From contig NZ_CP145904.1 of the NCBI RefSeq assembly GCF_036895565.1, positions 2,356,001 to 2,420,000 of the forward strand: DNA of 64,000 bases. Direction: 5' to 3'. The stretch is from Flavobacterium sp. KS-LB2 (GTDB taxonomy: Bacteria > Bacteroidota > Bacteroidia > Flavobacteriales > Flavobacteriaceae). The notes beneath the pieces are model-generated. The model worked only from the letters and a program-made list of their open reading frames with translations, ran no database searches and was not told the origin of the DNA. The position numbers and the translations under genes are program-made. Below are positions 44,507-52,781 of this stretch, piece by piece (position 1 is the stretch's first letter; each line of letters opens with the position of its first letter).

Positions 44507-45331
44507 ATGACAGAACCAATCGTAAGTGTCGCATGGCTTCAAGCTAATCTTAAAAATCCAAACGTAATAATCCTCGATGCCAGTTTAAAAGAGAATCAAT
44601 CCAATTTAAAAACTGGCTTAGAAAATATCCAAATTAAAGGTGCCCGATTTTTTGACATAAAGAACACCTTCAGTGATACCGTTAATCCATTACCCAATAC
44701 ACTTCAGAGTCCCAAACAGTTTGAAACAGAAGCTAAAAAACTAGGAATCAATAAGAACAGTACAATAGTAGTCTATGACAACTTGGGTATTTATTCGAGT
44801 CCAAGAGCTTGGTGGCTGTTTAAAATAATGGGACATCAAAATGTTGCTGTTTTAGATGGCGGGTTACCCGAATGGGTAAAAGAAGGTTATCCTGTTGAAG
44901 AAATACCGAAAAATCCAATCTATACCCTTGGAGATTTTGAAGCTAAATTTATCCCAGAATTAGTGAAAAGTAAAGAACAAATTCTAGAAAACATACAAAC
45001 CAAAGATGCTATTTTGATTGATGCCCGTGCAGAAAACCGATTCAAAGGAATTGGTGATGAGCCCAGACCTGGATTACGAAGCGGTCATATTCCCGGTTCT
45101 ATAAATATTCCGTATACACAACTTTTGCAAAACGGAAAATTTTTATCAAAAGAAGAATTAGCTACAATCTTAAAAATTAACGACAAACCTCTAATATTCA
45201 CTTGCGGTTCCGGAGTTACAGCCTGTATTGATTTAATAGCCTACGAATTGATTGGTAAAAATTCGAAATCAATCTATGATGGTTCTTGGACAGAATGGGG
45301 ACAACTGGAGAATCTTCCAATAGAGAAATAG
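44507..45331 (+). CDS. sulfurtransferase, 3-mercaptopyruvate/thiosulfate type (two rhodanese domains)
   Basis: The 274-aa protein has two rhodanese modules. The first is inactive-type (VYDNLGIYSSPRAWWLFKIMGHQNVAVLDGG). The second carries the persulfide loop CGSGVTA with catalytic Cys233. That motif is characteristic of mercaptopyruvate sulfurtransferase (SseA-like), while rhodaneses usually have CRKGVTA. DARAENRFKGIGDEPRPGLRSGHIPGSINIPY is also conserved. It moves sulfur to cyanide or thiols. It is part of the three-gene cluster 43677-45897. Confidence 0.93.
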   Translation: MTEPIVSVAWLQANLKNPNVIILDASLKENQSNLKTGLENIQIKGARFFDIKNTFSDTVNPLPNTLQSPKQFETEAKKLGINKNSTIVVYDNLGIYSSPRAWWLFKIMGHQNVAVLDGGLPEWVKEGYPVEEIPKNPIYTLGDFEAKFIPELVKSKEQILENIQTKDAILIDARAENRFKGIGDEPRPGLRSGHIPGSINIPYTQLLQNGKFLSKEELATILKINDKPLIFTCGSGVTACIDLIAYELIGKNSKSIYDGSWTEWGQLENLPIEK

Positions 45332-45348
45332 CCTAATTTATTTTAAAT

Positions 45349-45897
45349 ATGGAACCAAAATTATTAATTCTAACAGGACTTGGAGATTCAGGAGAGAATC
45401 ATTGGCAAAGTTATTGGCTGCGAAAATTTGACAACTCAACTAAGCTTATTCAGGATAATTGGGAAGAACCTCAACTTAATAACTGGCTTACTAATCTCAA
45501 TGAAACAATCCAAAAATTAGACATTCCAACTGTTTTAGTAGCGCATAGTCTAGCGGTTTCAATGGTTGTGCATTGGGCTTCCGCCAATAGTAATCAGAAT
45601 ATCATAGGTGCTTTGCTCGTTGCTCCTGCCGATGTTGATTCAGCTGAACATACACCTGAGGTAACTTGGAACTTTTCTCCTATACCAAAATTAAAACTTA
45701 ATTTCCCTTCGATAGTCATCAGCAGCGAAAACGACCCTTATATTTCAATCGAAAGAGCCGATTATTTAGCTCAAAAATGGGGCAGTGATTTTATCAACGT
45801 AGGTCAAAAAGGACATATTAATTCAGAATCAAATTTGGGATATTGGGAAGAAGGGCAGTTGATTTTGCAACAATTACTAAATAAAACCAACGTCTAA
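45349..45897 (+). CDS. RBBP9/YdeN-family alpha/beta hydrolase
   Basis: The family opening is LILTGLGDSGENHWQSYWLRKF. The nucleophile elbow is AHSLAVSMVVHW, followed by ALLVAPADV. The C-terminus has the Asp (SSENDPYISIERADYLAQKWG) and His (KGHINSESNLGYW) of the triad. At 182 aa it is a normal-sized small serine hydrolase with no signal peptide. The substrate is unknown. It ends only two bases from the stop of the convergent tRNA-binding gene, with no room for a terminator. Confidence 0.9.
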   Translation: MEPKLLILTGLGDSGENHWQSYWLRKFDNSTKLIQDNWEEPQLNNWLTNLNETIQKLDIPTVLVAHSLAVSMVVHWASANSNQNIIGALLVAPADVDSAEHTPEVTWNFSPIPKLKLNFPSIVISSENDPYISIERADYLAQKWGSDFINVGQKGHINSESNLGYWEEGQLILQQLLNKTNV

Positions 45898-45899
45898 TT

Positions 45900-46235
45900 T
45901 TACCCAATTTGCAATCCGTTTTCTATTTTAAAATCGGGTGCCAGTAAAATCACATCCCCTTCATCTCCTACAGCACCCAATACCAAACACTCGCTCATGA
46001 ATTTTCCGATTTGTTTTTTAGGAAAATTGACTACGGCAACAATCTGTCGGTTGAGTAAATCTTCTTTTTGGTACCGTTTCGTTATTTGTGCAGATGTTTT
46101 TCGAATTCCAATTTCAAAACCAAAATCAATCGTCAATTGATAGGCTGGTTTTCTAGCTTCAGGAAAATCATTAACTTCCAGAATAGTTCCTACGCGCATT
46201 TCTACTTTTTCAAATTCATTCCAAGTGAGTTCCAT
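45900..46235 (-). CDS. CsaA-type tRNA-binding protein
   Basis: This single OB-fold EMAP/tRNA-binding domain of 111 aa reads WNEFEKVEMRVGTILEVNDFPEARKPAYQLTIDFG, then GIRKTSAQITKRY, VAVVNFPKKQIGKFMSECLVLGA. This matches CsaA, a dimeric tRNA-binding protein originally linked to export chaperone activity in Bacillus. It is convergent with the hydrolase gene. Confidence 0.93.
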   Translation of the reverse strand: MELTWNEFEKVEMRVGTILEVNDFPEARKPAYQLTIDFGFEIGIRKTSAQITKRYQKEDLLNRQIVAVVNFPKKQIGKFMSECLVLGAVGDEGDVILLAPDFKIENGLQIG

Positions 46236-46388
46236 TTAATTTTAGTTTTAATTTCGAAGTATAAAGTTACATTTTACAAAATAGAAACCTACTTATTAGA
46301 AATAGATATTTCATAATTAAAAGATTTGTCAAGCCAATTTGACATGTTAAATACAAGTTAAACGTATTAGAAGTAAAAGAAATGAATG

Positions 46389-46396
46389 TACTTTTG
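46389..46396 (+). promoter_or_regulatory. -7 promoter box of the 46.4 kb leader
   Basis: TACTTTTG lies 22 bases before the ATG of the short leader frame. Confidence 0.6.
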
Positions 46397-46418
46397 TATT
46401 GCGAAATTTAATTTTTTC

Positions 46419-46520
46419 ATGAAAATATTTCAAAATACAAGACTAATCTCAGCCACTCTTTTTAAAGAGATTTTTGTGTTTAGTGCAAAATTTTCGCATT
46501 CAAAAGCCTTTGTTGATTAG
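46419..46520 (+). CDS. possible 33-aa leader peptide
   Basis: ATG 46419 to TAG 46518-46520 encodes MKIFQNTRLISATLFKEIFV followed by FSAKFSHSKAFVD. It starts a suitable distance after a perfect promoter box, and its stop codon abuts a terminator-like hairpin. It is Phe/Ser/Lys-rich but without a run of one amino acid. It may be a regulatory leader of the gene at 46634 or a chance frame. Confidence 0.4.
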   Translation: MKIFQNTRLISATLFKEIFVFSAKFSHSKAFVD

Positions 46521-46566
46521 ACCTTCGTCTATATAAAATCAAACTACTTCGAGACGAAGGTTTTAC
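46521..46566 (+). terminator. attenuator-like hairpin
   Basis: ACCTTCGTCT (46521-46530) and AGACGAAGGT (46552-46561) are perfect 10-base arms followed by TTTACTTT. The hairpin lies between the leader frame and the gene at 46634. Confidence 0.65.
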
Positions 46567-46633
46567 TTTACATCATTTATTTAACCTGAAATTTTAAAAG
46601 TCCTCTTTTTAAAATTAAATCTAATTTAAAAAC

Positions 46634-48187
46634 ATGTTTTTAAAAAAATTAGCAGCGCACCAAATTATTTGGGCGTCTACCCTTTCGTTTTTAGTAATCA
46701 GTAGCGTATTAATTTATTTTGATTATCTTGATTATTTATTTTTCGTTATTCCACTTTTATTAGTTTATTTATTGATTTCGGATACTTTTCAATCCAAACA
46801 CACAGTTAAAAAAAACTACCCAATTGTGGGTCGTTTCAGGTATTTCCTAGAATCTTTTCGTCCTGAAATGCGTCAATATTTTTTTGAAGGCGAATTAGAC
46901 GGAAAACCATTTAATCGCAGACAACGCACAATCGTTTATCAAAGAGCCAAAAATGTAAAGCAAACTATTTCTTTTGGAATGCAGGATGATCCAAACAGAA
47001 TTGGGTACGAATGGGCAGCACATTCCATTTATCCAAAAAGAGCCGATAAACAATTTTTCAGAACTACAGTTGGGAACAGCCAGTGTTTGCAACCGTATAG
47101 CGCCAGTATTTATAACATTAGCGCCATGAGTTATGGCGCATTGAGCAAAACTGCTATTTCTTCTTTGAATAAAGGAGCTCAAAAAGGCGGATTTGCACAT
47201 AACACCGGCGAAGGAGGAATCAGTGATTTTCATTTAGAAGGCGGTGATTTAATTTGGCAAATTGGAACAGGATATTTTGGATGCAGAAAAAACGATGGCA
47301 CTTTTTCGGAGGAATTATTTACAGAGAAAGCCAACTTTCCGCAAGTAAAAATGATTGAGTTAAAACTCTCTCAAGGAGCTAAACCTGGACACGGAGGATT
47401 ATTACCCGGCGAAAAAAACACCACTGAAATTGCTAAAATTAGAAATATCCAGCCTCACATTGCAGTACATTCTCCTGCGGGACACACTGCTTTTTCAAAC
47501 AGTGCGGAATTATTACTTTTTCTAAAGAAATTAAGACACTTATCTAATGGAAAGCCTGTCGGATTCAAAATTTGCATAGGTCGCCAAGATGAATTTATCG
47601 ACATCATTAAAGCCATGAAAGAAACAGGAATTGTACCTGATTTTATTACCATTGACGGAGCAGAAGGAGGAACTGGAGCAGCGCCTTTAGAATTTATTGA
47701 TTATATGGGAATGGCACTTTCGGATGCTTTGATATTTGTTACCAAAACTTTGCAACAATTTGAACTCAGGGATCAAATTAAAATCATGGCTTCTGGAAAA
47801 ATTATTACTGGTTTTGATATTGCCAAAGCAATATCACTTGGTGCTGATGCATGTTACAGCGCAAGAGGAATGATGTTCGCATTGGGTTGTATTCAAGCTT
47901 TGCAATGCGATAGTGGCAAATGTCCAGTAGGTATTGCAACCCAGGATAAAGCTTTATACAAAGGATTAGATATTACTGAAAAAAGTGTGCGTGTTGCCCA
48001 TTTTCATAACAATACACTTAAAGCGTTTGCCGAATTCATTGGAGCTTGTGGATTTGATTCTCCAAAAGCGATTACTCCAGATGTTTTTTACCGCAGAATT
48101 GACCATAAAACCAATGAAAGTTTTACTTCCCTATTTTTTAACGATTTTGAAAATAAAGCTAAAACCGAAAAAATAACCTTAAATTAA
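46634..48187 (+). CDS. FMN-binding glutamate synthase family protein, membrane-anchored
   Basis: The 517-aa protein starts with two hydrophobic segments (residues 10-55, IIWASTLSFLVISSVLIYFDYLDYLFFVIPLLLVYLLI). A GltS large-subunit-like FMN barrel follows: ISAMSYGALSKTAISSLNKGAQKGGFAHNTGEGG, KPGHGGLLPG, GFKICIGRQDEF, TIDGAEGGTGAAP. The Cys-rich stretch ALQCDSGKCPVGIATQD corresponds to the iron-sulfur region of GltB. It lacks the glutaminase domain, so it is not a complete glutamate synthase; the true substrate is unknown. A GreA/GreB-like gene starts 6 bases after it. Confidence 0.92.
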   Translation: MFLKKLAAHQIIWASTLSFLVISSVLIYFDYLDYLFFVIPLLLVYLLISDTFQSKHTVKKNYPIVGRFRYFLESFRPEMRQYFFEGELDGKPFNRRQRTIVYQRAKNVKQTISFGMQDDPNRIGYEWAAHSIYPKRADKQFFRTTVGNSQCLQPYSASIYNISAMSYGALSKTAISSLNKGAQKGGFAHNTGEGGISDFHLEGGDLIWQIGTGYFGCRKNDGTFSEELFTEKANFPQVKMIELKLSQGAKPGHGGLLPGEKNTTEIAKIRNIQPHIAVHSPAGHTAFSNSAELLLFLKKLRHLSNGKPVGFKICIGRQDEFIDIIKAMKETGIVPDFITIDGAEGGTGAAPLEFIDYMGMALSDALIFVTKTLQQFELRDQIKIMASGKIITGFDIAKAISLGADACYSARGMMFALGCIQALQCDSGKCPVGIATQDKALYKGLDITEKSVRVAHFHNNTLKAFAEFIGACGFDSPKAITPDVFYRRIDHKTNESFTSLFFNDFENKAKTEKITLN

Positions 48188-48193
48188 ATTCAT

Positions 48194-48583
48194 ATGAAAC
48201 CAACACCAATTTTAACAATTACCGATTATAACATTCTTCGAGAATTGGTAAAAAATGCAAAAGACAGTACAAATATTAGAGAGATCGCTTTGCTTACACA
48301 AGAATTAGATCGAGCAATCGTCAACAAAGGAAGTGTTCTTGACGAGTCTATTATCCGAATGAATTCTCATGCAACAGTCGAAGACACCAAGACAAAACAG
48401 CGAATGAATATTCAAATTGTAATGCCTTCACAATCCAACATTAAAGAAGGAAAAGTTTCTGTTTTGGCTCCTTTATGCGTCGCTATAATAGGCTTTAAAG
48501 AAAATGACGAAGTAGAATGGCAATTACCAGCCGGCATTAAAAATTTAAAAATAATTGCCGTAACTAATACTTCAAACGACTAG
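48194..48583 (+). CDS. GreA/GreB-family protein, Rnk-like
   Basis: The N-terminal 50 residues (PILTITDYNILRELVKNAKDSTN...ELDRAIV) match the short coiled-coil of Rnk. The C-terminal FKBP-like GreA/B domain reads IQIVMPSQSNIKEGKVSVLAPLCVAIIGFKENDEVEWQLPAG. Rnk-type proteins bind RNA polymerase but lack the long Gre coiled coil, so cleavage stimulation is unlikely. Probably co-transcribed with the preceding FMN protein gene. Confidence 0.88.
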   Translation: MKPTPILTITDYNILRELVKNAKDSTNIREIALLTQELDRAIVNKGSVLDESIIRMNSHATVEDTKTKQRMNIQIVMPSQSNIKEGKVSVLAPLCVAIIGFKENDEVEWQLPAGIKNLKIIAVTNTSND

Positions 48584-48595
48584 TTACATTCTTTT

Positions 48596-48626
48596 AACAC
48601 CTCATTTTATGAAGGTGTTTTTTTTA
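48596..48626 (+). terminator. terminator after the Rnk-like gene
   Basis: AACACCT ... AGGTGTT is followed by a T run. Confidence 0.8.
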
Positions 48627-48788
48627 TCTTTTTATATAAATCTGACAATCAAATATTTCATTAATAAAAGGGATTCTTAGATTTAAAATCTAATCCTTTT
48701 CTTTGATAAATCTTCAATTTCAACAACTACTTCAAAAAATTTTATACCCTAAAAGTTTAAATCCATAATTCTATTTGGTTTTTCTTTA

Positions 48789-48830
48789 CAAAAAAAATAC
48801 CCCCAAATAGCATATAACTATTTAGGGGTA
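48789..48830 (-). terminator. terminator of the prolyl isomerase gene
   Basis: TACCCC...AAATAG and CTATTT...GGGGTA form a 12-bp stem with one mismatch; read on the minus strand a T run follows. Confidence 0.8.
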
Positions 48831-48902
48831 ATTCAAAGATAAATAGAATTTTAAGTCGATACAAAATTAAAACGTCTAATAATGTAGTCCTTATTTCACT
48901 CT

Positions 48903-49835
48903 TTATTTAACATCCATTAATTCAACGTCAAAAATCAAAGTAGCGTTTGGTGGAATTGCTCCTCCTGCACCGCGCGCTCCATATCCTAAATGAGCCGGAA
49001 TTACGAAACGTGCTTTGTCACCTACACGCAACAAGGCAATTCCTTCATCCCATCCTTCGATAACGTTTCCTCTTCCTAATGGAAATTCAATTGGTTTTTT
49101 ACGAGGGTAAGAACTATCAAAAACTTTTCCGTCAGGAAGTTGTCCAGTGTAATGTACTGAAACAATTTTTCCATTCTCTGCTTTTTTACCTTCTCCTTTT
49201 TGGATGAATTGGTAACGCAAACCACTTTCTGTTTTTTCAAAACCAGCAGCTAATTTTTCCATTGCCGCTTCAGCATCTGCTCTTAAAGCTGCATCACGCT
49301 TGTTACGCGCTCCTTTGAAAGTGATAAAAGCCTCAATTGCATTCCAATTTTTAGCTTCTTCACCTTCTCTGATAATTTCTAAAGACTCTAGAACATCACC
49401 TTGTTCTACAGAATCTACAATATCTTGACCTTCTACAACATGACCAAAAACTGTATGTTTGTTATCTAGCCAATCCGTTGGAATGTGTGTAATGTAGAAC
49501 TGAGAACCGTTTGTTCCAGGTCCAGAGTTAGCCATTGCTAAAACTCCAGGACGGTTGTGTTTTAAACTTGGGTGAAATTCATCATCAAATTTGTACCCTG
49601 GATCTCCAGTTCCAGTTCCTAGTGGACAACCACCTTGAATCATGAAATCAGGAATCACTCTGTGGAATTTTAATCCATCATAAAACTTAACCCCTTGCGG
49701 TTTTACTTTATTTTCTAAGTTTCCTTCTGCCAATCCTACGAAGTTCCCCACTGTTCCAGGAGTCAAATCGTGTGTTAGTTTTACTAAAATCGCACCTTTG
49801 GTAGTGTTGAATTTAGCATATATTCCGTTTTCCAT
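48903..49835 (-). CDS. dual-domain peptidylprolyl isomerase (cyclophilin-FKBP fusion)
   Basis: Residues 1-165 are a cyclophilin (LKFHRVIPDFMIQGGCPLGTGTGDPG, GVLAMANSGPGTNGSQFYI, WLDNKHTVFGHVVEG). After a helical linker (165-205), residues 206-310 form an FKBP domain (VSVHYTGQLPDGKVFDSSYPRKKPIEFPLGRGNVIEGWDEGIALL, HLGYGARGAGGAIPPNATLIFDVEL). Both active sites look intact. Cyclophilin-FKBP fusions have been described from Flavobacterium johnsoniae. There is no signal peptide, so it should help folding in the cytoplasm. Confidence 0.95.
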   Translation of the reverse strand: MENGIYAKFNTTKGAILVKLTHDLTPGTVGNFVGLAEGNLENKVKPQGVKFYDGLKFHRVIPDFMIQGGCPLGTGTGDPGYKFDDEFHPSLKHNRPGVLAMANSGPGTNGSQFYITHIPTDWLDNKHTVFGHVVEGQDIVDSVEQGDVLESLEIIREGEEAKNWNAIEAFITFKGARNKRDAALRADAEAAMEKLAAGFEKTESGLRYQFIQKGEGKKAENGKIVSVHYTGQLPDGKVFDSSYPRKKPIEFPLGRGNVIEGWDEGIALLRVGDKARFVIPAHLGYGARGAGGAIPPNATLIFDVELMDVK

Positions 49836-49859
49836 TTTTTTTTAATTTTTATTGAATGG

Positions 49860-49867
49860 CAAATTTA
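49860..49867 (-). promoter_or_regulatory. -7 promoter box of the dual isomerase gene
   Basis: Reads TAAATTTG on the minus strand, 24 bases before the ATG. Confidence 0.55.
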
Positions 49868-50097
49868 CAAATTAAATTTATTTCAACCTATTGCATGAAA
49901 CTTTTGATTTGCCAACGTGACGTTAAATAAAAAAGAAATTTGTATAATGACGATGAACCAAAACAATTCCATTTAAAGCGACAGAAATACCCAAAAAAAC
50001 ATAATTTCAAGTAATCGAGTGCATTTTTTAACATCAAATCAGTAAAACGACAATACAATACTTTTTATATTTACAACCTTAACGAACACCAAACCAA

Positions 50098-52611
50098 ATG
50101 AAATTTATCTATTCCCTTTTGCTATGCATTCCTTTTTTGAGTATCGGGCAAAAAAAGTCACTTGATTACTATTTACCTCAAAACGGCACCTACAATACAA
50201 AAATTCCAACGCCAAAAAGTATCCTTAATTTTGAATTGGGTGAAATGCATACAGATCATACGCAAGTAGCGAATTATATGAGAGAAGTGGCAAAAGCATC
50301 GGATAGAATCAAAATTGAAACGACCGGCTATACGTTTGAAAACCGACCGTTACAATTGTTGACCATTTCTAGTCCAAAAAACTTGGCCAACATTGACGAA
50401 ATTCTTAAACGACATGTTGCAATTACTGATGCTAACACCAATAATAATGATCTGTCAGACTTACCAATTGTAATTTATTTAGGGTATTCTATTCATGGAA
50501 ATGAGTCCAGCGGAACTGGTGCAGCAATCGCCTTGACTTATTATCTAGCAGCGAATGACAGCCCAGAATTGATGAAAACATTAGACAAAACAATCATTTT
50601 ATTAGATCCGTCTTTTAATCCAGATGGATTGCATCGTTTTTCGACTTGGGTTAATAGCAATAAAAGTTCCAATTTAGTTACAGACCCTAACGATCGCGAG
50701 TTCAATGAAGCTTGGCCGAGAGGTCGTTTTAACCACTACTGGTTTGATATGAATAGAGACTGGTTGCCCGTGCAGCTTCCAGAAAGTCAGGCTCGAATAA
50801 AAACCTTTAGAAAATGGATACCGAATGTCTTGTGCGATTTTCATGAAATGGGCACCAATTCTACTTACTTTTTTCAGCCAGGTGAACCCACTCGTACCAA
50901 TCCGCTTACTCCAGAATTAAATCAAATATTAACTCGTAAAATTGCAGGATACCACGCCAAAGCCTTAGATAAAATAGGCAGTTCGTATTTTGTTGAAGAA
51001 AACTACGACGATTTTTATTACGGGAAAGGTTCGTCCTATCCTGATATAAATGGGGCTATCGGAATTTTATTTGAACAAGCCAGCTCCAGAGGACATGCGC
51101 AAGAAAGTGCTAACGGTATTTTGACTTTTCCATTTACCATCAGAAATCAATTTACAACCAGTTTGTCAACACTGCAAGCAACCACAGATATGCGTGAAGA
51201 ATTACTAGCGTACCAAAGAGATTTTTACAAAAATGCTAAAATGGACAGCAACAAAAGCAAAGTAAAAGGATATGTTTTTGGTGACGAAAAAGATGCTTCA
51301 AGAGTACATGAATTAGCAAAAATTTTAAGTCAGCATAAAATAAAAATACAAGAATTAAAGGAGGATGTTGTCATCAACAAAAAGAAATTTTCTAAAAACC
51401 TTAGTTACATCATACCTGTCGCACAACAAAACACCAAGCTCATCAATGCGATATTTGACCGTCAATTACAGTTTAAGGACAGTCTGTTTTATGATATTTC
51501 AGCATGGAGTTTTGATTTGGCTTTTAACCTCAACTTTGAGGGCGTAAATACACTTGATAATGCAGGTAGTGATTATGTGCCGAATTTAAAAAAAGGTTTT
51601 GTTTCCAAAAAAAGCGAAATCGGCTATTTGGTGGAATGGACAGATCATAAATCACCCAAATTACTGAACCAATTATTAGCCAAAGGCCTGCGTGTACGAA
51701 CCACTAAAAAACCATTTACACATAACGGAAAAATGTTTTCTTATGGATCTTTATTTGTTCCTGTTCAAAATCAAGAATTAAATAGTGACGAAATATTTAC
51801 TTATTTAAGTCAAAGTATTCCCGAGTATGCTATCGAAATCACAGCTGTTGAAACTGGTTTTACAGACGGTATTAATTTAGGCAATCCCAATTTTGTTACT
51901 TTAACACAACCAAAAGTAGCCATGATTGTGGGGCAAGGTGTTGATCCCTCTGATGCCGGTGAAATTTGGTATATGTTTGACCAAAAAGCTGCAATGCCTT
52001 TGACCAAAATTGACATGGAACAGCTAGAAGGAGTAAATTTGAGTAAGTACACTACTTTGATTTTAGTAAATGGTTCTTATGCTAAAATTTCAGCTAAAAC
52101 AACAACTAAAATCAGTCAATGGGTTCAAAACGGCGGAACACTAATTGCTTACCAAGACGCAATTAAATGGCTGAATAAAAATGAATTAACTGAACTTACG
52201 CTTAAAACCTCAAATATGGAAGCCAAGGCAGTTTCCTTCGAGCATACGGATGATTATAAAGGAGCGCAAGAAATTGCTGGAGCTATTTTTGAAACAAGAT
52301 TAGACTTATCACATCCTATTAATTTTGGAATGCCTCGCAATACATTGCCTATTTTTAGGAATACCTCAATCATGATTGAACCCAATAAAAATAGTTACAA
52401 CAACCCTATTCAATACACAAAAACGCCATTAATTAGTGGTTATATTTCAAAAGAAAAATTGGCACTTTTAAAAGAAACCGTCCCTTTTCAATGCATTAAA
52501 AAAGGAGATGGAAACATAATTGTATTTACAGACAATACCAACTTTAGAGCATTTTGGTTAGGAACTGAAAAACTATTATGGAATGCAATTTTCTTTAGTA
52601 AATTGATGTAA
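50098..52611 (+). CDS. secreted M14-family zinc carboxypeptidase
   Basis: Signal peptide MKFIYSLLLCIPFLSIGQ starts an 837-aa protein. The zinc ligands His133 and Glu136 lie in HGNE, and the third is probably His249 in CDFHEMG. DPSFNPDGLHRFSTWVN and FDMNRDWLP also fit the M14 fold, which ends near residue 390. The C-terminal 400 residues include a class-I-glutaminase-like part (WVQNGGTLIAYQDAIKWL). It likely degrades peptides in the periplasm or outside. No type IX sorting domain is obvious at the C-terminus. Confidence 0.9.
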   Translation: MKFIYSLLLCIPFLSIGQKKSLDYYLPQNGTYNTKIPTPKSILNFELGEMHTDHTQVANYMREVAKASDRIKIETTGYTFENRPLQLLTISSPKNLANIDEILKRHVAITDANTNNNDLSDLPIVIYLGYSIHGNESSGTGAAIALTYYLAANDSPELMKTLDKTIILLDPSFNPDGLHRFSTWVNSNKSSNLVTDPNDREFNEAWPRGRFNHYWFDMNRDWLPVQLPESQARIKTFRKWIPNVLCDFHEMGTNSTYFFQPGEPTRTNPLTPELNQILTRKIAGYHAKALDKIGSSYFVEENYDDFYYGKGSSYPDINGAIGILFEQASSRGHAQESANGILTFPFTIRNQFTTSLSTLQATTDMREELLAYQRDFYKNAKMDSNKSKVKGYVFGDEKDASRVHELAKILSQHKIKIQELKEDVVINKKKFSKNLSYIIPVAQQNTKLINAIFDRQLQFKDSLFYDISAWSFDLAFNLNFEGVNTLDNAGSDYVPNLKKGFVSKKSEIGYLVEWTDHKSPKLLNQLLAKGLRVRTTKKPFTHNGKMFSYGSLFVPVQNQELNSDEIFTYLSQSIPEYAIEITAVETGFTDGINLGNPNFVTLTQPKVAMIVGQGVDPSDAGEIWYMFDQKAAMPLTKIDMEQLEGVNLSKYTTLILVNGSYAKISAKTTTKISQWVQNGGTLIAYQDAIKWLNKNELTELTLKTSNMEAKAVSFEHTDDYKGAQEIAGAIFETRLDLSHPINFGMPRNTLPIFRNTSIMIEPNKNSYNNPIQYTKTPLISGYISKEKLALLKETVPFQCIKKGDGNIIVFTDNTNFRAFWLGTEKLLWNAIFFSKLM

Positions 52612-52727
52612 AAAGTGTGGTTTCTCTGCTACAGACCAAGATATGATGTATTACTGACTTTGAACTGAAAGCAATTACATTCTACATACAGTCTTGTTAT
52701 CAAATAAAATCAGAATAAATTGAGTAC

Positions 52728-52763
52728 AAAAAAAATGACATTCTTTCGAATGTCATTTTTTTT
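52728..52763. terminator. bidirectional terminator between M14 and M3 genes
   Basis: AAAAATGACATT and AATGTCATTTTT are perfect 12-base arms around a CTTTCG loop. Confidence 0.92.
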
Positions 52764-52781
52764 AATAGTTGAAAATAGCAA

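Larger units (their letters stand above)
46236..46633. other. 398-base leader region upstream of the glutamate-synthase-like gene
   Basis: It contains a consensus -7 box (46389-46396), a 33-codon reading frame (46419-46520) and a strong hairpin (46521-46561). The last two are listed separately; together they resemble a translation-dependent attenuator. Confidence 0.5.
48584..48902. other. convergent intergenic region with two terminators
   Basis: It holds the plus-strand terminator at 48596 and the minus-strand one at 48789. The AT-rich stretch between them shows nothing further. Confidence 0.5.
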
